Below, piece after piece: positions 47,961 to 61,636 of a stretch of 64,000 bases of DNA. The position numbers and the translations under genes are program-made. Positions within the stretch are counted from its first letter, which is position 1. Each line of letters begins with the position of its first letter. The stretch spans positions 3,661,464 through 3,725,463 of the forward strand of contig CM049320.1 of NCBI GenBank assembly GCA_026874595.1, written 5' to 3'. This DNA is from Sipunculus nudus. Taxonomy: Eukaryota; Annelida; Sipuncula; Golfingiida; Sipunculidae. The notes under the pieces were generated by a model. It was given only the letters and a program-made list of their open reading frames with translations, had not been told where the DNA came from and ran no database searches.

Positions 47961-50900
47961 GTGTCGCCCTCTAGCGGACGAAAGGTACGTTGCGATTTCA
48001 TACCTTTTCGATTCGCACAAGCCAACATTGTATCTGAAAACAAGACAAATCGACGAAAAAGAAGGAAGTCTGTAAATGCAGGACGACCGAATAAAAAGCG
48101 CGCGTTCTTTGATTCCAGATTATTTCCCAGTTTTAGAAATGTGCATCTAACGGATGCCTTTGTCAGTTGATACATAGAAACACTGTCCAATCAGAAAAGA
48201 ATGACCTCTGCAAAATAATTCAATTCCACGGCCAACCTAGATGCATGAGATACAATACAACACGGCAATGTACAGGGAGAGATTTCAAGGCTGAAAGAAA
48301 ACAGAAGAGTCTATTTGTTTTTCTGCGGCTTATATGTACTTTCTGCTATTGAGGGGAAGGGATCGCTGATTTTGAAATGTTTATTACCCTGCCGATGCAG
48401 GGCTTCAGAAATTAATCATAGACTCATTGTTGTGTTCCTCTCCACGGAAATCTTTAGTAAAAGGCGAAAGATTTGTACGTGACTGAAGAGAAACCAGAGT
48501 GCACGCTAACCGAAACCACACCGACCCTTTGGAAGGTATTTTTCTTTTTTGTGGTATGCACAAGTTTCCTTCTCGTAAGATCAGACGCTTTCAATGCAGA
48601 ACAGTAACATTGGCATATGCTTTGGTAGCTTTTCACGTATTTTCTGTAATTTAACAAATATTTTTACACAACTCGCGTAGCTACTACGCCATATACCATA
48701 ACACGTTTTCAGTCCATGCAGTCAAAGGAAAGTAAAGTGTATAGTCATTTTTTTGCATCTCGTAGCCTGTTGTGTACCAGTTGATACATTTACTTGACAG
48801 AAACTATTGTGGTTAGGTTTCCTGCAATGTGGAGCCTGTCTAGACAAGTTTCGATCCTGTTAAGGCCACAAGAAGCCTTTTATCGTTCCCGTGTCGCCCT
48901 CCGGCAGACAAAAGGTACATTACGATTTGACAACTTGTAATTTAACAAATATTTTTTCACAACTCGCGTAGCTACTACGCCATATTCTATAACACGTTTC
49001 GGTTACACTAAAACAAATCAAAGCAGTCAAAGGAAAGTAAAGTGTATAGTCATTTTTTGCATCTCGTAGCCTGTTGTGTACCAGTTGATTACATTTATTT
49101 GACAGAAACTATTGTGGTTAGGTTTCCTGCAATGTGGAGCCTGTCTAGACAAGTTTCGATCCTGTTAAGGCTACAAGAAGCCTTATATCGTTCCCGTGTC
49201 GCCCTCTAGCGGACGAAAGGTACGTTGCGATTTCATACCTTTTCGATTCGCACAAGCCAACATTGTATCTGAAAACAAGACAAATCGACGAAAAAGAAGG
49301 AAGTCTGTAAATGCAGGACGACCGAATAAAAAGCGCGCGTTCTTTGATTCCAGATTATTTCCCAGTTTTAGAAATGTGCATCTAACGGATGCCTTTGTCA
49401 GTTGATACATAGAAACACTGTCCAATCAGAAAAGAATGACCTCTGCAAAATAATTCAATTCCACGGCCAACCTAGATGCATGAGACACAATACAACACGG
49501 CAATGTACAGGGAGAGATTTCAAGGCTGAAAGAAAACAGAAGAGTCTATTTGTTTTTCTGCGGCTTATATGTACTTTCTGCTATTAAGGGAAATGGATCG
49601 CTGATTTTGGAATGTTTATTACCCTGCCGATGCAGGGCTTCAGAAATTAATCATAGACTCATTGTAGTGTTCCTCTCCACGGAAATCTTTAGTAAAAGGC
49701 GAAAGATTTGTACGTGGCTGAAGAGAAACCAGAGTGCACGCTAACCGAAACCACACCGACCCCTTGGAAGTCATTTTTCTTTTTTTGTGGTATGCACAAG
49801 TTTCCTTCTCGTAAGATCAGACGCTTTCAATGCAGAACAGCAACATTGGCATACGCTTTGGTAGCTTTTCACGTATTTTCTGTAATTTAACAAATATGTT
49901 TTCACAACTCGCGTGGCTTACGCCATATTCTTTAAAACGTTTCCGTTACACTGACACAAATCAATGCAGTCAAAGGAAAGTAAAGGTGTATAGTCATTTT
50001 TTTCATCTTGTAGCCTGATATGTACGAATTGATTAAATGTATTTGACAGAAATTATTGTGTTTAGGTGTCCTCTAATGTGAAGCCTGTCTAGACAAGTTT
50101 CGATCCTGTAAAGGCCACAAGAAGCCTTTTATCGTTCAAGTGTCGCCCTCTAGCGGACGAAAGGTACGTTACGATTTCATACCTTTTCGATTCGCACAAG
50201 CCAACATTGTATCTGAAAACAAGACAAATCGACGAAAAAGAAGGAAGTCTGTAAATGCAGGACGACCGAATAAAAAGCGCGCGTTCTTTGATTCCAGATT
50301 ATTTCCCAGTTTTAGAAATGTGCATCTAACGGATGCCTTTGTCAGTTTATACATAGAAACACTGTCCAATCAGAAAAGAATGACCTCTGCAAAATAATTA
50401 AATTCCACGGCCAACCTAGATGCAAGAGATACAATACAACACGGCAATGTACAGGGAGAGATTTCAAGGCTGAAAGAAAACAGAAGAGTCTATTTGTTTT
50501 TCTGCGGCCTAAATGTACTTTCTGCTATTGAGGGAAAGGGATCGCTGATTTTGAAATGTTTATTACCCTGTCGATGCAGGGCTTCAGAAATTATTCATAG
50601 ACTCATTGTAGTGTTCCTCTCCACGGAAATCTTTAGTAAAAGGCGAAAGATTTGTACGTGGCTGAAGAGAAACCAGAGTGCACGCTAACCGAAACCACAC
50701 CGACCCCTTGGAAGTCATTTTTCTTTTTTGTGGTATGCACAAGTTTCCTTCTCGTAAGATCAGACGCTTTCAATGCAGAACAGCAACATTGGCATATGCT
50801 TTGGTAGCTTTTCACGTATTTTCTATAATTTAACAAATATGTTTCCACAACTCGCGTAGGTACTACGCCATATACTATAACACGTTTCCGTTACACTGAA

Positions 50901-53900
50901 ACAAATCCATGCAGTCAAAGGAAAGTAAAGTGTATAGTCATTTTTTGCATCTCGTAGCCTGTTGTGTACCAGCTGATTACATTTATTTGACGGAAACTAT
51001 TGTGGTTAGGTTTCCTGCAATGTGGAGCCTGTCTAGACAAGTTTCGATCCTGTTAAGGCCTCAAGAAGCCTTATATCGTTCCCGTGTCGCCCTCTAGCGG
51101 ACAAAAGGTACGTTGCGATTTCATATCTTTTCGATTCGCACAAGCCAACATTATATCTGAAAACAAGACAAATCGACGAAAAAGAAGGAAGCCTATCAAT
51201 GCAGGACGACCGAATAAAAAGCGCGCGTTCTTTGATTCCAGATTATTTCCCAGTTTTAGAAATGTGCATCTAACGGATGCCTTTGTCAGTTGATACATAG
51301 AAACACTGTCTAATCAGATAAGAATGACCTCTGCAAAATAATTAAATTCCACGGCCAACCTAGATGCATGAGATACAATACAACATGGCAATGTACAGGG
51401 AGAGAATTCAAGGCTGAAAGAAAACAGAAGAGTATTTGTTTTTCTGCGGCTTAAATGTACTTTCTGCTATTGAGGGGAAGGGATCGCTGATTTTGAAATG
51501 TTTATTACCCTGCCGATGCAGGGCTTCAGAAATAATTCATAGACTCATTGTAGTGTTTCTCTCCACGGAAATCTTTAGTAAAAGGCGAAAGATTTGTACG
51601 TGGCTGAAGAGAAACCAGAGTGCACGCTAACCGAAACCACACCGACCCCTTGGAAGGCATTTTTCTTTTTTGTGGTATGCACAAGTTTCCTTCTCGTAAG
51701 ATCAGACGCTTTCATTGCAGAACAGTAACATTGGCATATCCTTTGGTAGCTTTTCATGTATTTTCTGTAATTTAACAAATATGTTTCCACAACTCGCGTA
51801 GCTACTACGCCATATACTATAACACGTTTCCGTTACACTGAAACAAATCCATGCAGTCAAAGGAAAGTAAAGTGTATAGTCATTTTTTGCATCTCGTAGC
51901 CTGTTGTGTACCAGTTGATTACATTTATTTGACAGAAACTATTGTGGTTAGGTTTCCTGCAATGTGGAGCCTGTCTAGACATGTTTCGATCCTGTTAAGG
52001 CTGCAAGAAGCCTTATATCGTTATACCTTTTCGATTCGCACAAGCCAACATTGTATCTGAAAACAAGACAAATCGACGAAAAAGAAGGAAGTCTGTAAAT
52101 GCAGGACGACCGAATAAAAAGCGCGCGTTCTTTGATTCCAGATTATTTCCCAGTTTTAGAAATGTGCATCTAACGGATGCGTTTGTCAGTTGATTCATAG
52201 AAACACTGTCCAATCAGAAAAGAATCACCTCTGCAAAATAATTAATTTCCCACGGCCACCCTAGATGCATGAGACACAATACAACACGGCAATGTACAGG
52301 GAGAGATTTCAAGGCTGAAAGAAAACAGAAGAGTCTATTTTTTCCTGCGGCTTAAATGTACTTTCTGCTATTGAGGGAAAGGGATTGCTGATTTTGGAAT
52401 GTTTATTACCCTGCCGATGGAGGGCTTCAGAAATTAATCATAGACTCATTGTAGTGTTCCTCTCCACGGAAATCTTTAGTAAAAGGCGAAAGATTTGTAC
52501 GTGGCTGAAGAGAAACCAGAGTGCACGCTATCCGAAAGCACACCGACCCCTTGGAAGGCATTTTTCTTTTTTGTGGTATGCACAAATTACCTTCTCGTAA
52601 GATCAGACGCTTTCAATGCAGAACAGCAACATTGGCATATGCTTAGCTAGCTTTTAACGTATTTTCTGTAATTTAACAAATATGTTTCACACCTCGCGTA
52701 GCTACTACGCCATATTCTATAACACGTTTCCGTTACACTAAAACAAATCAAAGCAGTCAAAGGAAAGTAAAGGTGTATAGTCATTTTTTTTGCATCTCGT
52801 AGCCTGTTGTGTACGAATTGATTAAATGTATTTGACAGAAATTATTCTGTTTAGGTTTCCTGCAATGTGGAGCCTGTCTAGACAAGTTTCGATCCTGTTA
52901 AGGCCACAAGAAGCCTTATATCGTTCCCGTGTCGCCCTCTAGCGGACGAAAGGTACGTAACTATTTCATATCTTTTCGATTCGCACAAGCCAACATTGTA
53001 TCTGAAAACAAGACAAATCGACGAAAATGAAGGAAGCCTATCAATGCAGGACGACCGAATAAAAAGCGCGCGTTCTTTGATTCCAAATTATTTCCCAGTT
53101 TTAGAAATGTGCATCTAACGGATGCCTTTGTCAGTTGATACATAGAAACACTGTCCAATCAGAAAAGAATGACCTCTGCAAAATAATTAAATTCCACGGC
53201 CAACCTAGATGCATGAGATACAATACAACACGGCAATGTACAGGGAGAGATTTCAAGGCTGAAAGAAAACAGAAGAGTCTATTTGTTTTTCTGCGGCTTA
53301 AATGTACTTTCTGCTATTGAGGGGAAGGGATCGCGGATTTTGAAATGTTTATTACCCTGCCGATGCAGGGCTTCAGAAATTAATCATAGACTCATTGTTG
53401 TGTTCCTCTCCACGGAAATCTTTAGTAAAAGGCGAAAGATTTGTACGTGACTGAAGAGAAACCAGAGTGCACGCTAACCGAAACCACACCGACCCTTTGG
53501 AAGGTATTTTTCTTTTTTGTGGTATGCACAAGTTTCCTTCTCGTAAGATCAGACGCTTTCAATGCAGAACAGTAACATTGGCATATGCTTTGGTAGCTTT
53601 TCACGTATTTTCTGTAATTTAACAAATATTTTTCCACAACTCGCGTAGCTACTACGCCATATACCATAACACGTTTTAGTTCCATGCAGTCAAAGGAAAG
53701 TAAAGTGTATAGTCATTTTTTTGCATCTCGTAGCCTTTTGTGTACCAGTTGATTACATTGACTTGACTGAAACTATCGTGGTTAGGTTTCCTGCAATGTG
53801 GAGCCTGTCTAGACAAGTTTCGATCCTGTTAAGGCCACAAGAAGCCTTTTATCGTTCCCGTGTCGCCCTCCGGCGGACAAAAGGTACGTTACGATTTGAC

Positions 53901-56900
53901 AACTTGTAATTTAACAAATATTTTTTCACAACTCGCGTAGCTACTACGCCATATTCTATAACACGTTTCGGTTACACTAAAACAAATCAAAGCAGTCAAA
54001 GGAAAGTAAAGTGTATAGTCATTTTTTGCATCTCGTAGCCCGTTGTGTACCAGTTGATTACATTTATTTGACAGAAACTATTGTGGTTAGGTTTCCTGCA
54101 ATGTGGAGCCTGTCTAGACAAGTTTCGATCCTGTTAAGGCTACAAGAAGCCTTATATCGTTCCCGTGTCGCCCTCTAGCGGACGAAAGGTACGTTGCGAT
54201 TTCATACCTTTTCGATTCGCACAAGCCAACATTGTATCTGAAAACAAGACAAATCGACGAAAAAGAAGGAAGTCTGTAAATGCAGGACGACCGAATAAAA
54301 AGCGCGCGTTCTTTGATTCCAGATTATTTCCCAGTTTTAGAAATGTGCATCTAACGGATGCCTTTGTCAGTTGATACATAGAAACACTGTCCAATCAGAA
54401 AAGAATGACCTCTGCAAAATAATTCAATTCCACGGCCAACCTAGATGCATGAGATACAATACAACACGGCAATGTACAGGGAGAGATTTCAAGGCTGAAA
54501 GAAAACAGAAGAGTCTATTTGTTTTTCTGCGGATTATATGTACTTTCTGCTATTGAGGGGAAGGGATCGCTGATTTTGAAATGTTTATTACCCTGCCGAT
54601 GCAGGGCTTCAGAAATTAATCATAGACTCATTGTTGTGTTCCTCTCCACGGAAATCTTTAGTAAAAGGCGAAAGATTTGTACGTGACTGAAGAGAAACCA
54701 GAGTGCACGCTAACCGAAACCACACCGACCCTTTGGAAGGTATTTTTCTTTTTTGTGGTATGCACAAGTTTCCTTCTCGTAAGATCAGACGCTTTCAATG
54801 CAGAACAGTAACATTGGCATATGCTTTGGTAGCTTTTCACGTATTTTCTGTAATTTAACAAATATTTTTCCACAACTCGCGTAGCTACTACGCCATATAC
54901 CATAACACGTTTTCGTTCCATGCAGTCAAAGGAAAGTAAAGTGTATAGTCATTTTTTTGCATCTCGTAGCCTGTTGTGTACCAGTTGATTACATTTACTT
55001 GACAGAAACTATTGTGGTTAGGTTTCCTGCAATGTGGAGCCTGTCTAGACAAGTTTCGATCCTGTTAAGGCCACAAGAAGCCTTTTATCGTTCCCATGTT
55101 GCCCTCCGGCAGACAAAAGGTACGTTACGATTTGACAACTTGTAATTTAACAAATATTTTTTCACAACTCGCGTAGCTACTACGCCATATTCTATAACAC
55201 GTTTCGGTTACACTAAAACAAATCAAAGCAGTCAAAGGAAAGTAAAGTGTATAGTCATTTTTTGCATCTCGTAGCCTGTTGTGTACCAGTTGATTACATT
55301 TATTTGACAGAAACTATTGTGGTTAGGTTTCCTGCAATGTGGAGCCTGTCTAGACAAGTTTCGATCCTGTTAAGGCTACAAGAAGCCTTATATCGTTCCC
55401 GTGTCGCCCTCTAGCGGACGAAAGGTACGTTGCGATTTCATACCTTTTCGATTCGCACAAGCCAACATTGTATCTGAAAACAAGACAAATCGACGAAAAA
55501 GAAGGAAGTCTGTAAATGCAGGACGACCGAATAAAAAGCGCGCGTTCTTTGATTCCAGATTATTTCCCAGTTTTAGAAATGTGCATCTAACGGATGCCTT
55601 TGTCAGTTGATACATAGAAACACTGTCCAATCAGAAAAGAATGACCTCTGCAAAATAATTCAATTCCACGGCCAACCTTGATGCATGAGATACAATACAA
55701 CACGGCAATGTACAGGGAGAGATTTCAAGGCTGAAAGAAAACAGAAGAGTCTATTTGTTTTTCTGCGGATTATATGTACTTTCTGCTATTGAGGGGAAGG
55801 GATCGCTGATTTTGAAATGTTTATTACCCTGCCGATGCAGGGCTTCAGAAATTATTTATAGACTCATTGTTGTGTTCCTCTCCACGGAAATCTTTAGTAA
55901 AAGGCGAAAGATTTGTACGTGACTGAAGAGAAACCAGAGTGCACGCTAACCGAAACCACACCGACCCTTTGGAAGGTATTTTTCTTTTTTGTGGTATCCA
56001 CAAGTTTCCTTCTCGTAAGATCAGACGCTTTCAATGCAGAACAGTAACATTGGCATATGCTTTGGTAGCTTTTCACGTATTTTCTGTAATTTAACAAATA
56101 TGTTTTCACAACTCGCGTGGCTTACGCCATATTCTTTAAAACGTTTCCGTTACACTGACACAAATCAATGCAGTCAAAGGAAAGTAAAGGTGTATAGTCA
56201 TTTTTTTCATCTTGTAGCCTGATATGTACGAATTGATTAAATGTATTTGACAAAAATTATTGTGTTTAGGTGTCCTCTAATGTGAAGCCTGTCTAGACAA
56301 GTTTCGATCCTGTAAAGATCACAAGAAGCCTTTTATCGTTCAAGTGTCGCCCTCTAGCGGACAAATGGTACGTTGCGATTTCATACCTTTTCGATTCGCA
56401 CAAGCCAACATTGTATCTGAAAACAAGACAAATCGACGAAAAAGAAGAACCCTATCAATGCAGGACGACCGAAAAAAAAGCGCGCGTTCTTTGATTCCAG
56501 ATTATTTCCCAGTTTTAGAAATGTGCATCTAACGGATGCCTTTGTCAGTTGATACATAGAAACACTGTCCAATCAGAAAAGAATGACCTCTGCAAAATAA
56601 TTAAATTCCACGGCCAACCTAGATGCATGAGATACAATACAACACGGCAATGTACAGGGAGAGATTTCAAGGCTGAAAGAAAACAGAAGAGTCTATTTGT
56701 TTTTCTGCGGCTTATATGTACTTTCTTCTATTGAGGGAAAGGGATCGCTGATTTTGAAATGTTTATTACCATGCCGATGCATGGCTTCAGAAATTAATCT
56801 TAGACTCATTGTAGTGTTCCTCTCCACGGAAATCTTTAGTAAAAGGCGAAAGATTTGTACGTGGCTGAAGAAAAACCAGAGTGCACGCTAACCGAAACCA

Positions 56901-59900
56901 CACCGACCCCTTGGAAGGCATTTTTCTTTTTTTGTGGTATGCACAAGTTTCCTTCTCGTAAGATCAGACGCTTTCAATGCAGAACAGTAACATTGGCATA
57001 TGCTTTGGTAGCTTTTCACGTATTTTCTGTAATTTAACAAATATTTTTCCACAACTCGCGTAGCTACTACGCCATATACTATAACACGTTTTTGTTCCAT
57101 GCAGTCAAAGGAAAGTAAAGGTGTATAGTCATTTTTTTTATCTTGTAGCCTGATATGTACGAATTGATTAAATGTATTTGACAGAAATTATTGTGTTTAG
57201 GTGTCCTCTAATGTGAAGCCTGTCTAGACAAGTTTCGATCCTGTAAAGGCCACAAGAAGCCTTTTATCGTTCAAGTGTCGCCCTCTAGCGGACGAAAGGT
57301 ACGTTACGATTTCATACCTTTTCGATTCGCACAAGCCAACATTGTATCTGAAAACAAGACAAATCGACGAAAAAGAAGGAAGTCTGTAAATGCAGGTCGA
57401 CCGAATAAAAATCGCGCGTTCTTTGATTCCAGATTATTTCCCAGTTTTAGAAATGTGCATCTAACGGATGCCTTTGTCAGTTGATACATAGAAACACTGT
57501 CCAATCAGAAAAGAATGACCTCTGCAAAATAATTAAATTCCACGGCCAACCTAGATGCAAGAGATACAATACAACACGGCAATGTACAGGGAGAGATTTC
57601 AAGGCTGAAAGAAAACAGAAGAGTCTATTTGTTTTTCTGCGGCCTAAATGTACTTTCTGCTATTGAGGGGAAGGGATCGCTGATTTTGAAATGTTTATTA
57701 CCCTGCCGATGCAGGGCTTCAGAAATTATTCATAGACTCATTGTAGTGTTCCTCTCCACGGAAATCTTTAGTAAAAGGCGAAAGATTTGTACGTGGCTGA
57801 AGAGAAACCAGAGTGCACGCTAACCGAAACCACACCGACCCCTTGGAAGTCATTTTTCTTTTTTGTGGTATGCACAAGTTTCCTTCTCGTAAGATCAGAC
57901 GCTTTCAATGCAGAACAGTAACATTGGCATATGCTTTGGTAGCTTTTCACGTATTTTCTGTAATTTAACAAATATGTTTCCACAACTCGCGTAGGTACTA
58001 CGCCATATACTATAACACGTTTCCGTTACACTGAAACAAATCCATGCAGTCAAAGGAAAGTAAAGTGTATAGTCATTTTTTTTTGCATCTCGTAGCCTGT
58101 TGTGTACGAATTTATCAAATGTATTTGACAGAAATTATTCTGTTTAGGTTTCCTGCAATGTGGAGCCTGTCTAGACAAGTTTCGATCCTGTTAAGGCCAC
58201 AAGAAGCCTTATATCGTTCCCGTGTCGCCCTCTAGCGGACGAAAGGTACGTTACGATTTCATACCTTTTCGATTCGCACAAGCCAACATTATATCTGAAA
58301 ACAAGACAAATCGACGAAAAAGAAGGAAGCCTATCAATGCAGGACGACCGAATAAAAAGCGCGCGTTCTTTGATTCCAGATTATTTCCCAGTTTTAGAAA
58401 TGTGCATCTAACGGATGCCTTTGTCAGTTGATTCATAGAAACACTGTCCAATCAGAAAAGAATAACCTCTGCAAAATAATTAATTTCCCACGGCCACCCT
58501 AGATGCATGAGACACAATACAACACGGCAATGTACAGGGAGAGATTTCAAGGCTGAAAGAAAACAGAAGAGTCTATTTGTTTTTCTGCGGCTTAAATGTA
58601 CTTTCTGCTATTGAGGGGAAGGGATCGCTGATTTTGAAATGTTTATTACCCTGCCGATACAGGGCTTCAGAAATTAATCATAGACTCATTGTAGTGTTCC
58701 TCTCCACGGAAATCTTTAGTAAAAGGCGAAAGATTTGTACGTGGCTGAAGAGAAACCAGAGTGCACGCTAACCGAAACCACACCGACCCCTTGGAAGGCA
58801 TTTTTCTTTTTTGTGGTATGCACAAGTTTCCTTCTCGTAAGATCAGACGCTTTCAATGCAGAACAGCAACATTGGCATATGCTTAGCTAGCTTTTAACGT
58901 ATTTTCTGTAATTTAACAAATATGTTTCACACCTCGCGTAGCTACTACGCCATATTCTATAACACGTTTCCGTTACACTAAAACAAATCAAAGCAGTCAA
59001 AGGAAAGTAAAGGTGTATAGTCATTTTTTTTGCATCTCGTAGCCTGTTGTGTACGAATTGATTAAATGTATTTGACAGAAATTATTCTGTTTAGGTTTCC
59101 TGCAATGTGGAGCCTGTCTAGACAAGTTTTGATCCTGTTAAGGCCACAAGAAGCCTTATATCGTTCCCGTGTCGCCCTCTAGCGGACGAAAGGTACGTAA
59201 CGATTTCATATCTTTTCGATTCGCACAAGCCAACATTATATCTGAAAACAAGACAAATCGACGAAAATGAAGGAAGCCTATCAATGCAGGACGACCGAAT
59301 AAAAAGCGCGCGTTCTTTGATTCCAAATTATTTCCCAGTTTTAGAAATGTGCATCTAACGGATGCCTTTGTCAGTTGATACATAGAAACACTGTCCAATC
59401 AGAAAAGAATGACCTCTGCAAAATAATTCAATTCCACGGCCAACCTAGATGCATGAGATACAATACAACACGGCAATGTACAGGGAGAGATTTCAAGGCT
59501 GAAAGAAAACAGAAGAGTCTATTTGTTTTTCTGCGGCTTAAATGTACTTTCTGCTATTGAGGGGAAGGGATCGCGGATTTTGAAATGTTTATTACCCTGC
59601 CGATGCAGGGCTTCAGAAATTAATCATAGACTCATTGTTGTGTTCCTCTCCACGGAAATCTTTAGTAAAAGGCGAAAGATTTGTACGTGACTGAAGAAAA
59701 ACCAGAGTGCACGCTAACCGAAACCACACCGACCCTTTGGAAGGTATTTTTCTTTTTTGTGGTATGCACAAGTTTCCTTCTCGTAAGATCAGACGCTTTC
59801 AATGCAGAACAGTAACATTGGCATATGCTTTGGTAGCTTTTCACGTATTTTCTGTAATTTAACAAATATTTTTCCACAACTCGCGTAGCTACTACGCCAT

Positions 59901-61636
59901 ATACCATAACACGTTTTAGTTCCATGCAGTCAAAGGAAAGTAAAGTGTATAGTCATTTTTTTTGCATCTCGTAGCCTTTTGTGTACCAGTTGATTACATT
60001 GACTTGACTGAAACTATCGTGGTTAGGTTTCCTGCAATGTGGAGCCTGTCTAGACAAGTTTCGATCCTGTTAAGGCCACAAGAAGCCTTTTATCGTTCCC
60101 GTGTCGCCCTCCGGCGGACAAAAGGCACGTTACGATTTGACAACTTGTAATTTAACAAATATTTTTTCACAACTCGCGTAGCTACTACGCCATATTCTAT
60201 AACACGTTTCGGTTACACTAAAACAAATCAAAGCAGTCAAAGGAAAGTAAAGTGTATAGTCATTTTTTGCATCTCGTAGCCTGTTGTGTACCAGTTGATT
60301 ACATTTATTTGACAGAAACTATTGTGGTTAGGTTTCCTGCAATGTGGAGCCTGTCTAGACAAGTTTCGATCCTGTTAAGGCTACAAGAAGCCTTATATCG
60401 TTCCCGTGTCGCCCTCTAGCGGACGAAAGGTACGTTGCGATTTCATACCTTTTCGATTCGCACAAGCCAACATTGTATCTGAAAACAAGACAAATCGACG
60501 AAAAAGAAGGAAGTCTGTAAATGCAGGACGACCGAATAAAAAGCGCGCGTTCTTTGATTCCAGATTATTTCCCAGTTTTAGAAATGTGCATCTAACGGAT
60601 GCCTTTGTCAGTTGATACATAGAAACACTGTCCAATCAGAAAAGAATGACCTCTGCAAAATAATTCAATTCCACGGCCAACCTAGATGCATGAGATACAA
60701 TACAACACGGCAATGTACAGGGAGAGATTTCAAGGCTGAAAGAAAACAGAAGAGTCTATTTGTTTTTCTGCGGATTATATGTACTTTCTGCTATTGAGGG
60801 GAAGGGATCGCTGATTTTGAAATGTTTATTACCCTGCCGATGCAGGGCTTCAGAAATTAATCATAGACTCATTGTTGTGTTCCTCTCCACGGAAATCTTT
60901 AGTAAAAGGCGAAAGATTTGTACGTGACTGAAGAGAAACCAGAGTGCACGCTAACCGAAACCACACCGACCCTTTGGAAGGTATTTTTCTTTTTTGTGGT
61001 ATGCACAAGTTTCCTTCTCGTAAGATCAGACGCTTTCAATGCAGAACAGTAACATTGGCATATGCTTTGGTAGCTTTTCACGTATTTTCTGTAATTTAAC
61101 AAATATTTTTCCACAACTCGCGTAGCTACTACGCCATATACTATAACACGTTTTCGTTCCATGCAGTCAAAGGAAAGTGTATAGTCATTTTTTTGCATCT
61201 CGTAGCCTGTTGTGTACCAGTTGATTACATTTACTTGACAGAAACTATTGTGGTTAGGTTTCCTGCAATGTGGAGCCTGTCTAGACAAGTTTCGATCCTG
61301 TTAAGGCCACAAGAAGCCTATTATCGTTCCCGTGTCGCCCTCCGGCAGACAAAAGGTACGTTACGATTTGACAACTTGTAATTTAACAAATATTTTTTCA
61401 CAACTCGCGTAGCTACTACGCCATATTCTATAACACGTTTCGGTTACACTAAAACAAATCAAAGCAGTCAAAGGAGAGCAAAGTGTATAGTCATTTTTTG
61501 CATCTCGTAGCCTGTTGTGTACCAGTTAATTACATTTATTTGACAGAAACTATTGTGGTTAGGTTTCCTGCAATGTGGAGCCTGTCTAGACAAGTTTCGA
61601 TCCTGTTAAGGCTACAAGAAGCCATATATCGTTCCC
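47961..61636 (+). repeat. Higher-order repeat, copy 2 (13,676 bp, 18 units)
   Basis: Long-unit landmarks are 47961, 49196, 50140, 51084, 52013 (42-bp deletion), 52929, 54165, 55401, 56344, 57275, 58222, 59169 and 60406. Short units start at 48891, 53860, 55096, 60101 and 61332. Offsets to copy 1 are 15,857-15,858 up to 55401, 14,621-14,622 from 56344, and 13,676 from 60101. Each step equals one dimer or one monomer. Sequence identity to copy 1 is very high by eye. Indels such as the shortened GGAAAGTGTATAG near 47500 and 61175 are shared. Confidence 0.9.
55401..56343 (+). repeat. Hybrid monomer from unequal exchange
   Basis: The first part matches unit 39544, including the private CCTTGATGCATG (about 55677; compare 39819) and GGTATTTTTC. 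The tail matches unit 40780 (ATGTTTTCACAAC, GCGTGGCTTACGCC). The switch lies between the last 39544-type base (T of CAGTAAC, about 56045) and the first 40780-type base (G at 56102). One 1,236-bp dimer is missing as a result. Confidence 0.8.
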
